Source of the DNA: JAIBJP01 sp035601195
GTDB lineage: Bacteria; Actinomycetota; Thermoleophilia; Gaiellales; Gaiellaceae
Assembly: GCA_035601195.1 (NCBI GenBank)
Contig: DATNOU010000158.1
Coordinates: forward strand, 1 to 22,206
Direction: 5' to 3'
DNA: 22,206 bases
Positions 7,056 to 14,163 of the stretch are shown here, in pieces. The notes beneath the pieces are model-generated. The model saw only the letters and a list, made by a program, of their open reading frames with translations. It made no database searches and was not told the origin of the DNA. Within the stretch, counting starts at the first letter, position 1; every line of letters begins with the position of its first letter. The translations under genes were made by a program, and so were the position numbers.

Positions 7056-7823
7056 ATGCGGTCCCTCCTGCGAGCGCTCCTGGCGACGATCGTCGTGGCC
7101 CTCGCCATCGCGGCCCCTTCGGGCGCGATCCTCAACGGCAAGCCCGACACCGCGCATCCATACGTGGGCATCCTCGTCACCGTCGTCGACGGACAGCGAG
7201 TGCCGGTGTGCTCGGGCTTCCTCGTCTCTCCGACGGTGTTCGTCACCGCCGGCCACTGCGTCGCTGCACTGGGCGGAACGCTCCCCGCCTATGTCTCCTT
7301 CGACCAGGCCTACACGAGCGGATCCGTCCTCCTGTCGGGAACGGCGGTGCCGAACCCCGCCTTCAGAGTCGTAGGCGAACATGAGATCGCGGCGGTCCTC
7401 CTTCACGAGGAGGACACCGTCGACATTGAGGTGTACGCGCAGCTGCCCAGGCTCGGCCTGCTCGACTCCCTCAACAAGCGGAAGGGCCTCCAGGATCTTT
7501 CCCTCACGATCGTCGGTTACGGAGCCAACGACGTGATCAAGGGCGGCTATGACTTCCAGCTGGTGCGGAGCTTCGCTTCCTCGCGCCTGCTCAACCTGAC
7601 GAGCTCCAACGCGGGCGGCTTCAACCTGCAGCTGTCGAGCAACCCCGGACAGGGCAAGGGCGCTATCTGCTTCGGCGACTCCGGCGGGCCGGTGCTGCTC
7701 GGGAACTCCGACGTCGTCGTCGGGATCAGCTCCTACGTGAACAACCGCCAGTGTTCGGGGAACGCGTTCGCGTTCCGCATGGACACGGTCGAGTCGCTCG
7801 GCTTCCTCGCGCGTTACCTGTAG
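7056..7823 (+). CDS. Secreted S1-fold (trypsin-like) protein with altered triad
   Basis: 255 residues from ATG 7056, chosen because it begins a signal peptide (MRSLLRALLATIVVALAIAA) running directly into the chymotrypsin-fold start (ILNGKPDTAHPYVGIL). His67 (VTAGHCV) and Ser209 (CFGDSGGP) of the triad are present. The Asp position, normally in a 'DIAVVxL' strand, reads HEIAAVLL, so Glu110 stands where the catalytic Asp is expected. It may be a weak or inactive protease, or the alignment may shift to a nearby Asp (EEDTVDIEV). The long upstream frame back to 6600 is antisense to the UspA-like gene and was not used. Separate from the protease at 2408-3748. Confidence 0.85.
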   Translation: MRSLLRALLATIVVALAIAAPSGAILNGKPDTAHPYVGILVTVVDGQRVPVCSGFLVSPTVFVTAGHCVAALGGTLPAYVSFDQAYTSGSVLLSGTAVPNPAFRVVGEHEIAAVLLHEEDTVDIEVYAQLPRLGLLDSLNKRKGLQDLSLTIVGYGANDVIKGGYDFQLVRSFASSRLLNLTSSNAGGFNLQLSSNPGQGKGAICFGDSGGPVLLGNSDVVVGISSYVNNRQCSGNAFAFRMDTVESLGFLARYL

Positions 7824-7856
7824 ACCTACAGAGGCGGCCCCCCGGCCCGGCGGTTT

Positions 7857-8153
7857 CTAGTCTCCCCAGTCGAAGTCGCGCGAGCGGCCCCAGAGGGTGT
7901 CCTCGGGATCCTGGGGCTGCGAGTCGTCCGTCGGCCAGGCGAGCACCTTGTTCGGGTCGATCTCATCCACGCCGCTCAGCGTGTCTTCGACACGGGCTTG
8001 CTCTTCAGACTTGAACAGAGGGTGGTTGTTGAAGGGATCGTCGACGCGGTACCGCTCTAGCGGCATGTTCCCGTCGAGCTCCGAGTTCTTGCGCTTCAAC
8101 TCGAGGTGTTCCTCGATGATGCGCGCAAAGGTCGAGTCCTTGTCGAACGCCAT
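7857..8153 (-). CDS. Small acidic protein of unknown function
   Basis: 98 residues. ATG 8153 is chosen over GTG 8159 because GGAGG lies about 6 nt before the ATG and runs into the GTG. The N-terminus MAFDKDSTFARIIEEHLELKR is predicted helical; the rest is acidic and Pro/Trp-containing (LAWPTDDSQPQDPEDTLWGR) and probably disordered. No signal peptide or membrane segment. I recognise no characterised family. A TAGAAT -10-like hexamer on the minus strand at 8190-8195 would give a leader of about 30 nt. Transcription converges on the S1-fold gene. Confidence 0.65.
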   Translation of the reverse strand: MAFDKDSTFARIIEEHLELKRKNSELDGNMPLERYRVDDPFNNHPLFKSEEQARVEDTLSGVDEIDPNKVLAWPTDDSQPQDPEDTLWGRSRDFDWGD

Positions 8154-8238
8154 CCGCACCTCCGGTCTCCAGGTCGTGCTGAGCGCAGGATTCTAGACGA
8201 CCTAGTCAGGTTTGTGGACGTTGAGCAAGGGCTCGACA

Positions 8239-10011
8239 CTACTGACGTGCACGGACGGCCCCGTCGGACGGGGCACAGACGACGCAGTTCTTGCCGGCGG
8301 ACTTCGCCCGGTAGAGGGCCTCGTCGGCGGCGGCGAAGAGCGCGGCGGGCGTCGGTGCTTCCGGGAAAGAGGCAACTCCGAAGCTGGAGGTGACGCTGAA
8401 GTTGGCGCCCGGGTGGAGCGTAAGCCGCCGCGCCTCCATCGCCTCGCGCAGGCGCTCGGCTAGCCGCTCGGCTCCCTCGAGATCGGTCTGCGGCAGGAGG
8501 ACGGCGAACTCCTCGCCGCCGTACCGGGCGGCGACGTCGATGTCGCGGACCGTGTCCCGAAGGACGTCGGCGAACGCCCGCAGGACATCGTCCCCGGCCT
8601 GGTGTCCGTAACGGTCGTTCACCTGCTTGAAGTCGTCGAGGTCGGCGAGGACCAGTGCAAGCGCACCGCCAAAGCGCTCGGCACGGCTGATCTCGGCGGC
8701 GAGCGCCTCCTCGAAGTGACGCCTGTTGGCGAGGTCGGTGAGGCCGTCCGTGCTGGCCTGGCGCTCCACGAGCCGGTGAAGGCGAACATTCTCGAGTGCG
8801 ACGGCAGCCTGGGAGCCGAGCCAGAGCGCCAGCTCGCGAGACTGGTCGCCGAAGTCCGCTCCCTCCGGCGCGAGCAGCAGCATCGTGTTCTCGCCGCCGT
8901 CGGGACCAAGGGGGATGACGAGCGGGCGACCACCGCGATCGGGATCGCCGGCTCGCGCCTGCTCCTGGCCGTCGACGACGAGCCGGCCGCCGGTCGCTCC
9001 TGTGGCCTCGACGGCGCTCTCGACGATGACATTGAGGAGCGCGAAAGGATCGTGTGTCGCGGCCAGGGCCTTGCCAAAGCGGTCAACCGCCTCTCGCACG
9101 CGACCGCGCTCGGCGGAGATCTGCTCCGACATCTCGTTGAAGGCCCTGCCGAGGGTTGCGAACTCGTCCCGGCCGCGGACGGGGACGCGCTGGCCGAACT
9201 GGCCGCGGGCGACGGCGCCGGCGGCGTCGGCGAGCTCCTTGAGGGAGCGGACGATCGTCCGGCCGAGCAGCCAGGCGAGGAGAGCGACGATGGCCAGCGC
9301 CGCGAAGGCGAAGAGGAGGAAGCGCTCGCGTAGATCGCCGACTGCCGAGTGGATAGCACTCGTGGGCGTCAACGCCACGAGTGTGACGTCGGGATTGCCG
9401 CTGAGGATCGCAGTCGAGACCGCCCGGTACTCGTCGCCGCCGAGCTTCACGTAGCGGGCCCGCTCGCCCGGGATCTCCCGGCTGCCGATGAACGACCGCG
9501 GGCCGGCGACGATTCGTCCGCCCGTCGCGAGCAGGAGCCTGTCTCCCGTCTCGAGCCCCGCGTTCGCACGAAGTTCACTGAGCAGGCTATTGTCGAGGGG
9601 AATCCAGACGACGATGCGGCCGAGCAGCTTCTGGTTCGTCGACAGGACGCTGGACGTGCGCTTCGCCGCGAGCTTGGGCGGCGGACTGCCGGCCAGGAGC
9701 TCGTTGCGGGAGTAGAAGGCCGAATTCGGCACCGCGCGAGAGAGGCGCACGAGCGTGGCGCGGTTCCTCGTCAGAAACGCTCGTTGAACGCTCGTCGCGC
9801 GAGCAAGCGAGGCCGACGCGCGAGCGGCGTCATCCCGCACTCTCTGCGTGTAATCGCGCACTGCGACTCGCATAGCCGCGTTCAGGCGAGCGTCCGTGTT
9901 GGACAACTCTCCGCGCGTCGACACCTGGCTGAAAGCCCACGAAGCAGCAAGCAGCGGCACCAGCGAGAGGAGCACAAAGTACGTGACGAGTCGGAGCTTG
10001 AAGCTGCCCAT
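8239..10011 (-). CDS. Membrane diguanylate cyclase (sensor-HAMP-GAF-GGDEF)
   Basis: 590 residues. Membrane segment about 8-28, extracellular sensor about 29-228 (Cache-like layout), second membrane segment about 229-250, HAMP about 250-300 (SLKELADAAGAVARGQFGQR), GAF-like domain about 310-410, GGDEF about 418-580. The active-site loop reads RYGGEEFAVLLP (GGEEF 498-502) with the metal-binding LADLDDFKQVND upstream. The product-inhibition site RxxD is present as RDID (489-492), five residues before GGEEF. It should make cyclic di-GMP from two GTP in response to an external signal, with product feedback. There is no EAL domain. No neighbouring gene is an obvious c-di-GMP effector. Confidence 0.93.
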   Translation of the reverse strand: MGSFKLRLVTYFVLLSLVPLLAASWAFSQVSTRGELSNTDARLNAAMRVAVRDYTQRVRDDAARASASLARATSVQRAFLTRNRATLVRLSRAVPNSAFYSRNELLAGSPPPKLAAKRTSSVLSTNQKLLGRIVVWIPLDNSLLSELRANAGLETGDRLLLATGGRIVAGPRSFIGSREIPGERARYVKLGGDEYRAVSTAILSGNPDVTLVALTPTSAIHSAVGDLRERFLLFAFAALAIVALLAWLLGRTIVRSLKELADAAGAVARGQFGQRVPVRGRDEFATLGRAFNEMSEQISAERGRVREAVDRFGKALAATHDPFALLNVIVESAVEATGATGGRLVVDGQEQARAGDPDRGGRPLVIPLGPDGGENTMLLLAPEGADFGDQSRELALWLGSQAAVALENVRLHRLVERQASTDGLTDLANRRHFEEALAAEISRAERFGGALALVLADLDDFKQVNDRYGHQAGDDVLRAFADVLRDTVRDIDVAARYGGEEFAVLLPQTDLEGAERLAERLREAMEARRLTLHPGANFSVTSSFGVASFPEAPTPAALFAAADEALYRAKSAGKNCVVCAPSDGAVRARQ

Positions 10012-10050
10012 TTGAAAGACCTACCCGACACGTCTATCGACGTTGCGGCA

Positions 10051-10073
10051 ATCCCTCATTAGAGGGATCCCTC
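10051..10073. repeat. Three ATCCCTC half-sites (nested inverted repeats)
   Basis: ATCCCTC occurs at 10051-10057 and 10067-10073 on the plus strand and at 10062-10068 on the minus strand. The first two form a 7-bp stem with a 4-nt loop (ATTA); the last two form a perfect 12-bp palindrome (GAGGGATCCCTC). It lies between a small membrane gene and the diguanylate cyclase start. Terminator or operator. Confidence 0.55.
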
Positions 10074-10114
10074 CCCCGAATTGGGGACTCCTCGGTGCTT
10101 CTCCTCAAGCCCTC

Positions 10115-10387
10115 CTAAAAGACAGGCCGCTCGAAGACGACCGAGACGATCATCCCGGCCAGCCAGCAGCCGGTCGCGATCGCGACCGCAAGACCCGCCA
10201 GCCTGCTCTGGAAACCACCCATCGCGGCTGCGACAACGGCGACAAGAATGGCGCCCGCGGCCGCGCGCCCGGGGTAGTAAACGATGCCGACGATGCCGGC
10301 GAAGATCGCCGCCGTGGCAAGGAAGCCAGCGATGTAGTGGGATGCCGGAAGCGCGTCCGGCGACCGCTCCGTCTCCTCGAAGCTCAT
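10115..10387 (-). CDS. Small three-segment membrane protein
   Basis: 90 residues. After a short acidic N-terminus (MSFEETERSPDALPASHY), three hydrophobic stretches follow: about 18-37, 43-57 and 62-85. I recognise no family. The ATG overlaps the stop of the upstream small membrane gene by 4 bp, so the two form a coupled pair and may act together in the membrane. No catalytic residues are evident. Confidence 0.7.
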   Translation of the reverse strand: MSFEETERSPDALPASHYIAGFLATAAIFAGIVGIVYYPGRAAAGAILVAVVAAAMGGFQSRLAGLAVAIATGCWLAGMIVSVVFERPVF

Positions 10388-10659
10388 GAGGCCGGGGTGC
10401 GCTTCCGCGCGTGAACGGGAACCGGGCGCCGCGCGGGAACCCCGTGCGGACCGGGCCTACGGCCGGGAATCGGCTTGTGCGGCGCGCGGCGGCGGCTGGG
10501 ACCGCCGACTCCGCCGCTTCCGTTGCCGCTCTCCGCGGCACCGAATGCGGGTCCAGTCGAGGGCCCCGGAGGATCCTTGACCGCCCACCAGATGACGTAG
10601 CCGAGGTAGGCGATTGGGATCTTCAGGATGACCAGGAACCAGATGCTGAACCAGAGCAT
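10384..10659 (-). CDS. Small membrane protein with proline/arginine-rich tail
   Basis: 91 residues from ATG 10659; a TTG further upstream (10704) is possible but adds residues without a good ribosome site. Residues 1-27 (MLWFSIWFLVILKIPIAYLG, then YVIWWAV) form one membrane helix. The remainder is Gly/Pro/Arg-rich and probably disordered (SRRRAPHKPIPGRRPGPHG). It overlaps the following three-segment membrane gene by 4 bp. Function unknown. The basic tail could contact lipid head groups, cell wall or nucleic acid; this is speculation. Confidence 0.65.
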   Translation of the reverse strand: MLWFSIWFLVILKIPIAYLGYVIWWAVKDPPGPSTGPAFGAAESGNGSGGVGGPSRRRAPHKPIPGRRPGPHGVPARRPVPVHARKRTPAS

Positions 10660-10805
10660 CGGCGAAGGGAAAGTGTAACCTAGCCCGCTTCCGGTAAACA
10701 CCAAGCAGGCGTTACGTCACTGCGGCCCGTTGCGGCGTCGCGCCTCCGGTCAGCTCCCCGGCCCAGGGGGCGAACCGTTCCTGTAACCGACAAGGGGGGC
10801 ACTGC

Positions 10806-11477
10806 ATGCGTAGTTCATTGCTCGCGCGCGGGCTGCTCGTCGGGCTCGCGCTTTCCTTCCTGGTCGCCCCGGCGGCTCTAGCGGACGATCCCGGGACAAC
10901 GACCGAGACGAGCACGACCACAGAGACCACGACAACCACGACGACCGAGACAACCGAGGCAACCACCACGACGACCGAGACAGCGCCAACGGAGACGAAG
11001 GCCGCGCCCGATCCTTGGGCGGAGACCCCGGAGACACTTCGCCTCCGAGCGCGGGCTGTCCACTACCGGACAGTCGCGCGGCGGTGGAAGGCCCTGATGG
11101 GCAAGCCGAGACCACGGCTCGGGACTGCCCCGATCGCGTTCGAGTCCCTCCTCGAGCGGCGCCGCTGGCGGGCACGGGCCTGGCGGGCCAAGGCGCGCGC
11201 AGCCCGACGGGCGGGCCACACGCCTCCCCATCTCCGCGCCTGGATCTGTATCCATGGGTACGAGGGCTCGTGGCGCGACCCGAACGCTCCGTACTTCGGC
11301 GGCCTCCAGATGGACCTCACGTTCCAGCGGCAGTACGGGCCCAGGCTCCTGCGGAACAAGGGAACCGCCGACCACTGGACGCGCTTCGAGCAGATGTGGG
11401 TGGCCGAGCGCGCGCACCGCTCAGGAAGAGGCTTCTACCCCTGGCCGCTGACGGCCCGCCGCTGCGGCCTCATTTAG
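10806..11477 (+). CDS. Secreted transglycosylase-like (lysozyme/Rpf-fold) protein
   Basis: 223 residues. Signal peptide 1 to about 26 (LLVGLALSFLVAPAALA), then a low-complexity Thr/Glu stretch (28-66), a basic helical region (about 78-137) and a C-terminal domain (about 145-223). That domain has the lysozyme-like core of small actinobacterial transglycosylases and resuscitation-promoting factors: WICIHGYEGSW with the likely catalytic Glu153, then YFGGLQMD and WVAERAHRSGRGFYPWPLTA. It should cleave peptidoglycan glycan strands. The Thr/Glu linker probably spans the wall. The start is supported by a G-run ribosome site (AAGGGGGG) about 5 nt upstream. It converges on the Nudix regulator with an 8-bp stop overlap. 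A c-di-AMP riboswitch, often found before such genes, could not be supported. Confidence 0.85.
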   Translation: MRSSLLARGLLVGLALSFLVAPAALADDPGTTTETSTTTETTTTTTTETTEATTTTTETAPTETKAAPDPWAETPETLRLRARAVHYRTVARRWKALMGKPRPRLGTAPIAFESLLERRRWRARAWRAKARAARRAGHTPPHLRAWICIHGYEGSWRDPNAPYFGGLQMDLTFQRQYGPRLLRNKGTADHWTRFEQMWVAERAHRSGRGFYPWPLTARRCGLI

Positions 11478-12159
11478 GAGGACGAAGTACGGCGAACTGG
11501 TCGGTGACCTCGAGGTTGCGCGAGCGAAAGCGATAGACCGCAGCCGGGCGCCCCCCCGCCCGGCCCGGCGGTCGTAGCTCTCCGATCGGCTCCAGCAGAC
11601 GGCGACGGAGCAGCACGCGCTGGAGGTTCGTCGCCGACACGTCGTGGCCGAGCGCGGCGCGGTAGAGGCGGCGAAGCTCGGCGATCGTGAACGCGGGCGG
11701 CGCGAGCGCGAAGCCGATGTTCGTGTAGGAGAGCTTCGCGCGCAGCCGCTCACGCCCCGCGAGCACGACAGCCAAATGGTCGAAGGCGAGCTCTGGAAGG
11801 TCGTCGACCGGATGCCAGGCCGTATCGGCCGGGACTTGCGGGTCGATGCCCGCCGGGATCAACCCAAGATATGCAGTGGCGACGAGCCGTTCGCCGGGGT
11901 AGCGCCCGGGATCGCTGAGCGTCTCGATCTGCTCGAGATGCGAGAGCTCGCGGACGTCCACCTTCGCAGCGAGATGGCGGCGGATCGAGTCCTCCAGCGT
12001 CTCGTGGGGGCCGAGCCGCCCACCCGGGAGCGACCACGCCCCGAGGAAGGGCTCACGCGCCCGCAACCAGAGCAGCGCTTGCAGCTGCTCTTCCCGCACC
12101 TGGAGCACGACCCCGAGCGCCTCGTGGGCTGCGCGATGCTCTGTGGTAGACTTTTCCAT
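11470..12159 (-). CDS. NrtR-like Nudix-fold transcriptional regulator
   Basis: 229 residues. An N-terminal Nudix fold (about 12-140) is followed by a winged-helix domain (about 150-225; FTIAELRRLYRAALGHDV, then RGGRPAAVYRF-type ending GRAGGRPAAVYRF). The Nudix box is degenerate: PGGRLGPHETLEDSIRR keeps the Gly and first Glu but lacks the REUxEE metal-binding Glu residues (IRRHLAAK instead). That fits the NrtR group, where the Nudix domain senses ADP-ribose-type ligands and the winged helix represses NAD-metabolism genes. The divergent MFS gene is probably its target. A catalytic Nudix hydrolase is less likely given the box. Confidence 0.8.
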   Translation of the reverse strand: MEKSTTEHRAAHEALGVVLQVREEQLQALLWLRAREPFLGAWSLPGGRLGPHETLEDSIRRHLAAKVDVRELSHLEQIETLSDPGRYPGERLVATAYLGLIPAGIDPQVPADTAWHPVDDLPELAFDHLAVVLAGRERLRAKLSYTNIGFALAPPAFTIAELRRLYRAALGHDVSATNLQRVLLRRRLLEPIGELRPPGRAGGRPAAVYRFRSRNLEVTDQFAVLRPPK

Positions 12160-12171
12160 CGGTTATCGCCT

Positions 12172-12186
12172 TAGAGTCGCAAACTA
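12172..12186. promoter_or_regulatory. Candidate operator/-10 of the NrtR-like/MFS divergent pair
   Basis: TAGAGTCGCAAACTA is an imperfect palindrome with matching TAG and CTA ends and T/A at symmetric inner positions. Its first six bases, TAGAGT, fit a plus-strand -10 box (TAnnnT) for the MFS gene. The AGGAG ribosome site at 12186-12190 follows. A repressor bound here would cover the promoter. The symmetry is weak. Confidence 0.35.
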
Positions 12187-12200
12187 GGAGAATAGCGCGA

Positions 12201-13547
12201 ATGGCCGTCGTCGAAGCACCAGTCTCGGTTCCTCTCCCCAGCCGGATGGACGTCGAGGATGTCCTCCGTGACGGCGGGTTCACGTCCTTCCACCGCCGGG
12301 CGGTCGCGATCACGGGCTTCGCCTGGACGTTCGTGGCGATGGAGATCCTCCTCGTGGGCTTCACAGTGCCCGTGTTCACCGCGATCTGGGGGCTTTCCGG
12401 GAGCTTCGCCGGCTGGATCGCGGCGTCCGCGCTGGGCGGGTCACTCGTGGGCAGCGTCGTGCTCGGGCGGCTCGCCGACCGAATCGGTCGGCGGCGGATT
12501 TTCCTCGGCGCGATCCTTTGGTACGCCGTCTTCACGGCCCTGACCGCTCTCGCTTGGGGACCCGGCGCCCTGTCGGCCTTCCGCTTCCTCGCGGGCATCG
12601 GCCTGGGCGGGATGCTCGTCGTCGATCCCTCCCTCCTCGCCGAGTACCTGCCCCCGCAGCGGCGCGGCCGCTTCCTCGTCTTTCTGGACTTCTTCTGGCC
12701 GGTCGGGCTTCTGCTGGCCACTGGGCTCTCCTGGCTCTTCCTCGACCAGGTTGGCGGTGACTGGGGCTGGCGCTGGCTCTTCCTAGCCGCCTCGTTCCCG
12801 GCGTTCCTCGCCTTCGCAGCGCGACTCTCGCTCCCGGAGAGCCCCTACTTCCTCGTCCGCCGCGGCCGGCTCGACGAAGCCGCGGAGGTGCTCGAGGAGA
12901 TCACGGGCCGAAAGGTCGCGCCCGACGAACTCGCGGCGCCGGAAGAGCCTCGGACCTCCGTGCGCGAGCTCGTCTCGAAGCGCCTGCGCTCGACGTCAGG
13001 CCTGATCGTCCTGGTCTGGATCGCGCTCAACATCTCCTACTACGGGCTCTTCCTCTGGCTCCCGTTCGTCCTTCAGGGTGAGAAGCAGTTCTCGCTGAAC
13101 GTCTACGTCCTCCTCGCGCTGTCGGCCCTCTCGCAGTTCCCCGGCTACGCGGCGTCCATCTGGCTGGTGGAGCGAATCGGGCGCAAGCCGACGCTCGCCC
13201 TCTTCCTCGCACTCGGCGGGGTCAGTGCGCTGACCTTCGCGCTCGCCGACTCGGCACCCGTCTACGTCGCGGCGCTCTTCTTCGTCGGCTTCTTCAACCT
13301 CGGCGCTTGGGGTGCCGTCTACCCGTACACGTCCGAGCTCTTCCCCACTCGCGTGCGCTCGAGCGCCTTTGGCATGGTCGAGGGCTTCGGCAAGGGAGCG
13401 GCGATCGGAGGCCCGTACCTCTTCGGAGCGCTGATCGACTGGACGGGCGACACCGTCTGGTCGCTCATCTTCATCGCCGCCGTGATGGCGGTCGGCGCGG
13501 TCGTGGTCCTTTTCGGCCGCGAGACGCGCGGCGCGCGTTTAGCCTAG
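12201..13547 (+). CDS. MFS transporter, NiaP-like (predicted nicotinate/niacin uptake)
   Basis: 448 residues with about 12 membrane helices and a short cytoplasmic start. Sugar-porter signatures are present: GRLADRIGRRRIF after helix 2, LPESPYFLVRRGRLDEA in the central loop, ERIGRKP in the second half and SELFPTRVRSS near the end. The FHRRAVAITGFAWTFVAMEI start resembles the NiaP niacin-transporter branch. An NrtR-like regulator is transcribed divergently, and NrtR regulates NAD-precursor genes in several lineages, so nicotinate or nicotinamide uptake is the best guess. Aromatic-acid or sugar substrates cannot be excluded. Its TAG shares the CTAG tetranucleotide with the stop of the convergent TMEM175-family gene. 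Confidence 0.75.
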   Translation: MAVVEAPVSVPLPSRMDVEDVLRDGGFTSFHRRAVAITGFAWTFVAMEILLVGFTVPVFTAIWGLSGSFAGWIAASALGGSLVGSVVLGRLADRIGRRRIFLGAILWYAVFTALTALAWGPGALSAFRFLAGIGLGGMLVVDPSLLAEYLPPQRRGRFLVFLDFFWPVGLLLATGLSWLFLDQVGGDWGWRWLFLAASFPAFLAFAARLSLPESPYFLVRRGRLDEAAEVLEEITGRKVAPDELAAPEEPRTSVRELVSKRLRSTSGLIVLVWIALNISYYGLFLWLPFVLQGEKQFSLNVYVLLALSALSQFPGYAASIWLVERIGRKPTLALFLALGGVSALTFALADSAPVYVAALFFVGFFNLGAWGAVYPYTSELFPTRVRSSAFGMVEGFGKGAAIGGPYLFGALIDWTGDTVWSLIFIAAVMAVGAVVVLFGRETRGARLA

Positions 13548-14128
13548 GCGACTTCCTCGTCGCCCCAGATCGAGGCCGAGACGTAGACGAGCGCAATGGC
13601 GGCGAAGATCACGAGCGAGGCCGTCGCATTAAGAAGCGCCACGAGCGTGGCGGTGACGTACAAAGGCACGCCCGGCAAGTAGCTCCGGTTGATGCCGCTG
13701 ACCTCGCGCCGGTTGGCATCCGGTCGCAGAAGGCGCCTGTACGCGTACTGCCAGAACAACTGGAAGAAGATCGCGATGACGGTGAGGGTGAGGCCGTACG
13801 CAACGGCGGCTTCCCGTGCACCATCCTCCCCGATGTGCTCGGCGAAGACCCCCGTTGGGAACGGCAAGAACGCGACGGCCATGAGCAGGAAGAGGTTGAT
13901 GAAGAGAAACGTCCGGTCGGCTTCCCGGATGAACGTCAGGACGACGTGGTGGTTGACCCACATGATTCCGATCGTGAGAAAGCTGAGCGCGTAGGCGAAG
14001 TAGGAGGGCCAGAGGTCCACCAGGCCGTGGCCGATGTCATCCCCGGGCAGCTGGATCTCCAGCACGAGCAGTGTCGCGGCGATGGCAAAGACCCCGTCGG
14101 CGAAGGTCTCGAGGCGAGTCGTGGACAC
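13544..14128 (-). CDS. TMEM175-family (DUF1211) membrane channel protein
   Basis: 194 residues from a GTG start. The family signature, usually RxxxFSDGVFAIA, is present as RLETFADGVFAIAATLLVLEI in the first helix. Six hydrophobic segments can be drawn, with PSYFAYALSFLTIGIMWVNHH in the third and fourth. Bacterial TMEM175 proteins assemble as tetramers and conduct K+ with modest selectivity; the filter is made by hydrophobic side chains of helix 1 rather than a GYG loop. The start is preceded at exactly 7 nt by TACCGT (14136-14141, minus strand), as in actinobacterial leaderless transcripts. Divergent to the yyaL-like gene. Confidence 0.88.
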   Translation of the reverse strand: MSTTRLETFADGVFAIAATLLVLEIQLPGDDIGHGLVDLWPSYFAYALSFLTIGIMWVNHHVVLTFIREADRTFLFINLFLLMAVAFLPFPTGVFAEHIGEDGAREAAVAYGLTLTVIAIFFQLFWQYAYRRLLRPDANRREVSGINRSYLPGVPLYVTATLVALLNATASLVIFAAIALVYVSASIWGDEEVA

Positions 14129-14163
14129 CGGTGCAACGGTAACGCGGGGGTAGGCTGGAACTC
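14129..14163. promoter_or_regulatory. 35-bp divergent region with two leaderless-type -10 boxes
   Basis: Minus strand: TACCGT at 14136-14141, 7 nt before the GTG of the channel gene. Plus strand: TAGGCT at 14151-14156, 7 nt before the GTG of the yyaL-like gene. Both fit TAnnnT at leaderless spacing, neither start has a ribosome site, and the boxes are only 9 bp apart, so the two polymerases should exclude each other. Confidence 0.5.

Noticed and set aside
7818..7831. CTGTAG-AC-CTACAG palindrome at the S1-fold gene stop
   Set aside because: The 2-nt loop is too small for a good RNA hairpin and there is no T-run; likely chance.
10700..10805. Possible c-di-AMP (ydaO-type) riboswitch before the transglycosylase
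   Set aside because: GGGGGCGAACCG and CCGACAAGG recall fragments of the class, but the order and the conserved 3' segment do not fit.
12053..12721. 222-residue minus-strand frame opposite the MFS gene
   Set aside because: Composition is Arg/Ser/Pro-rich, it has no recognisable motif and lies antisense to a clear membrane transporter; it is a high-GC shadow frame.
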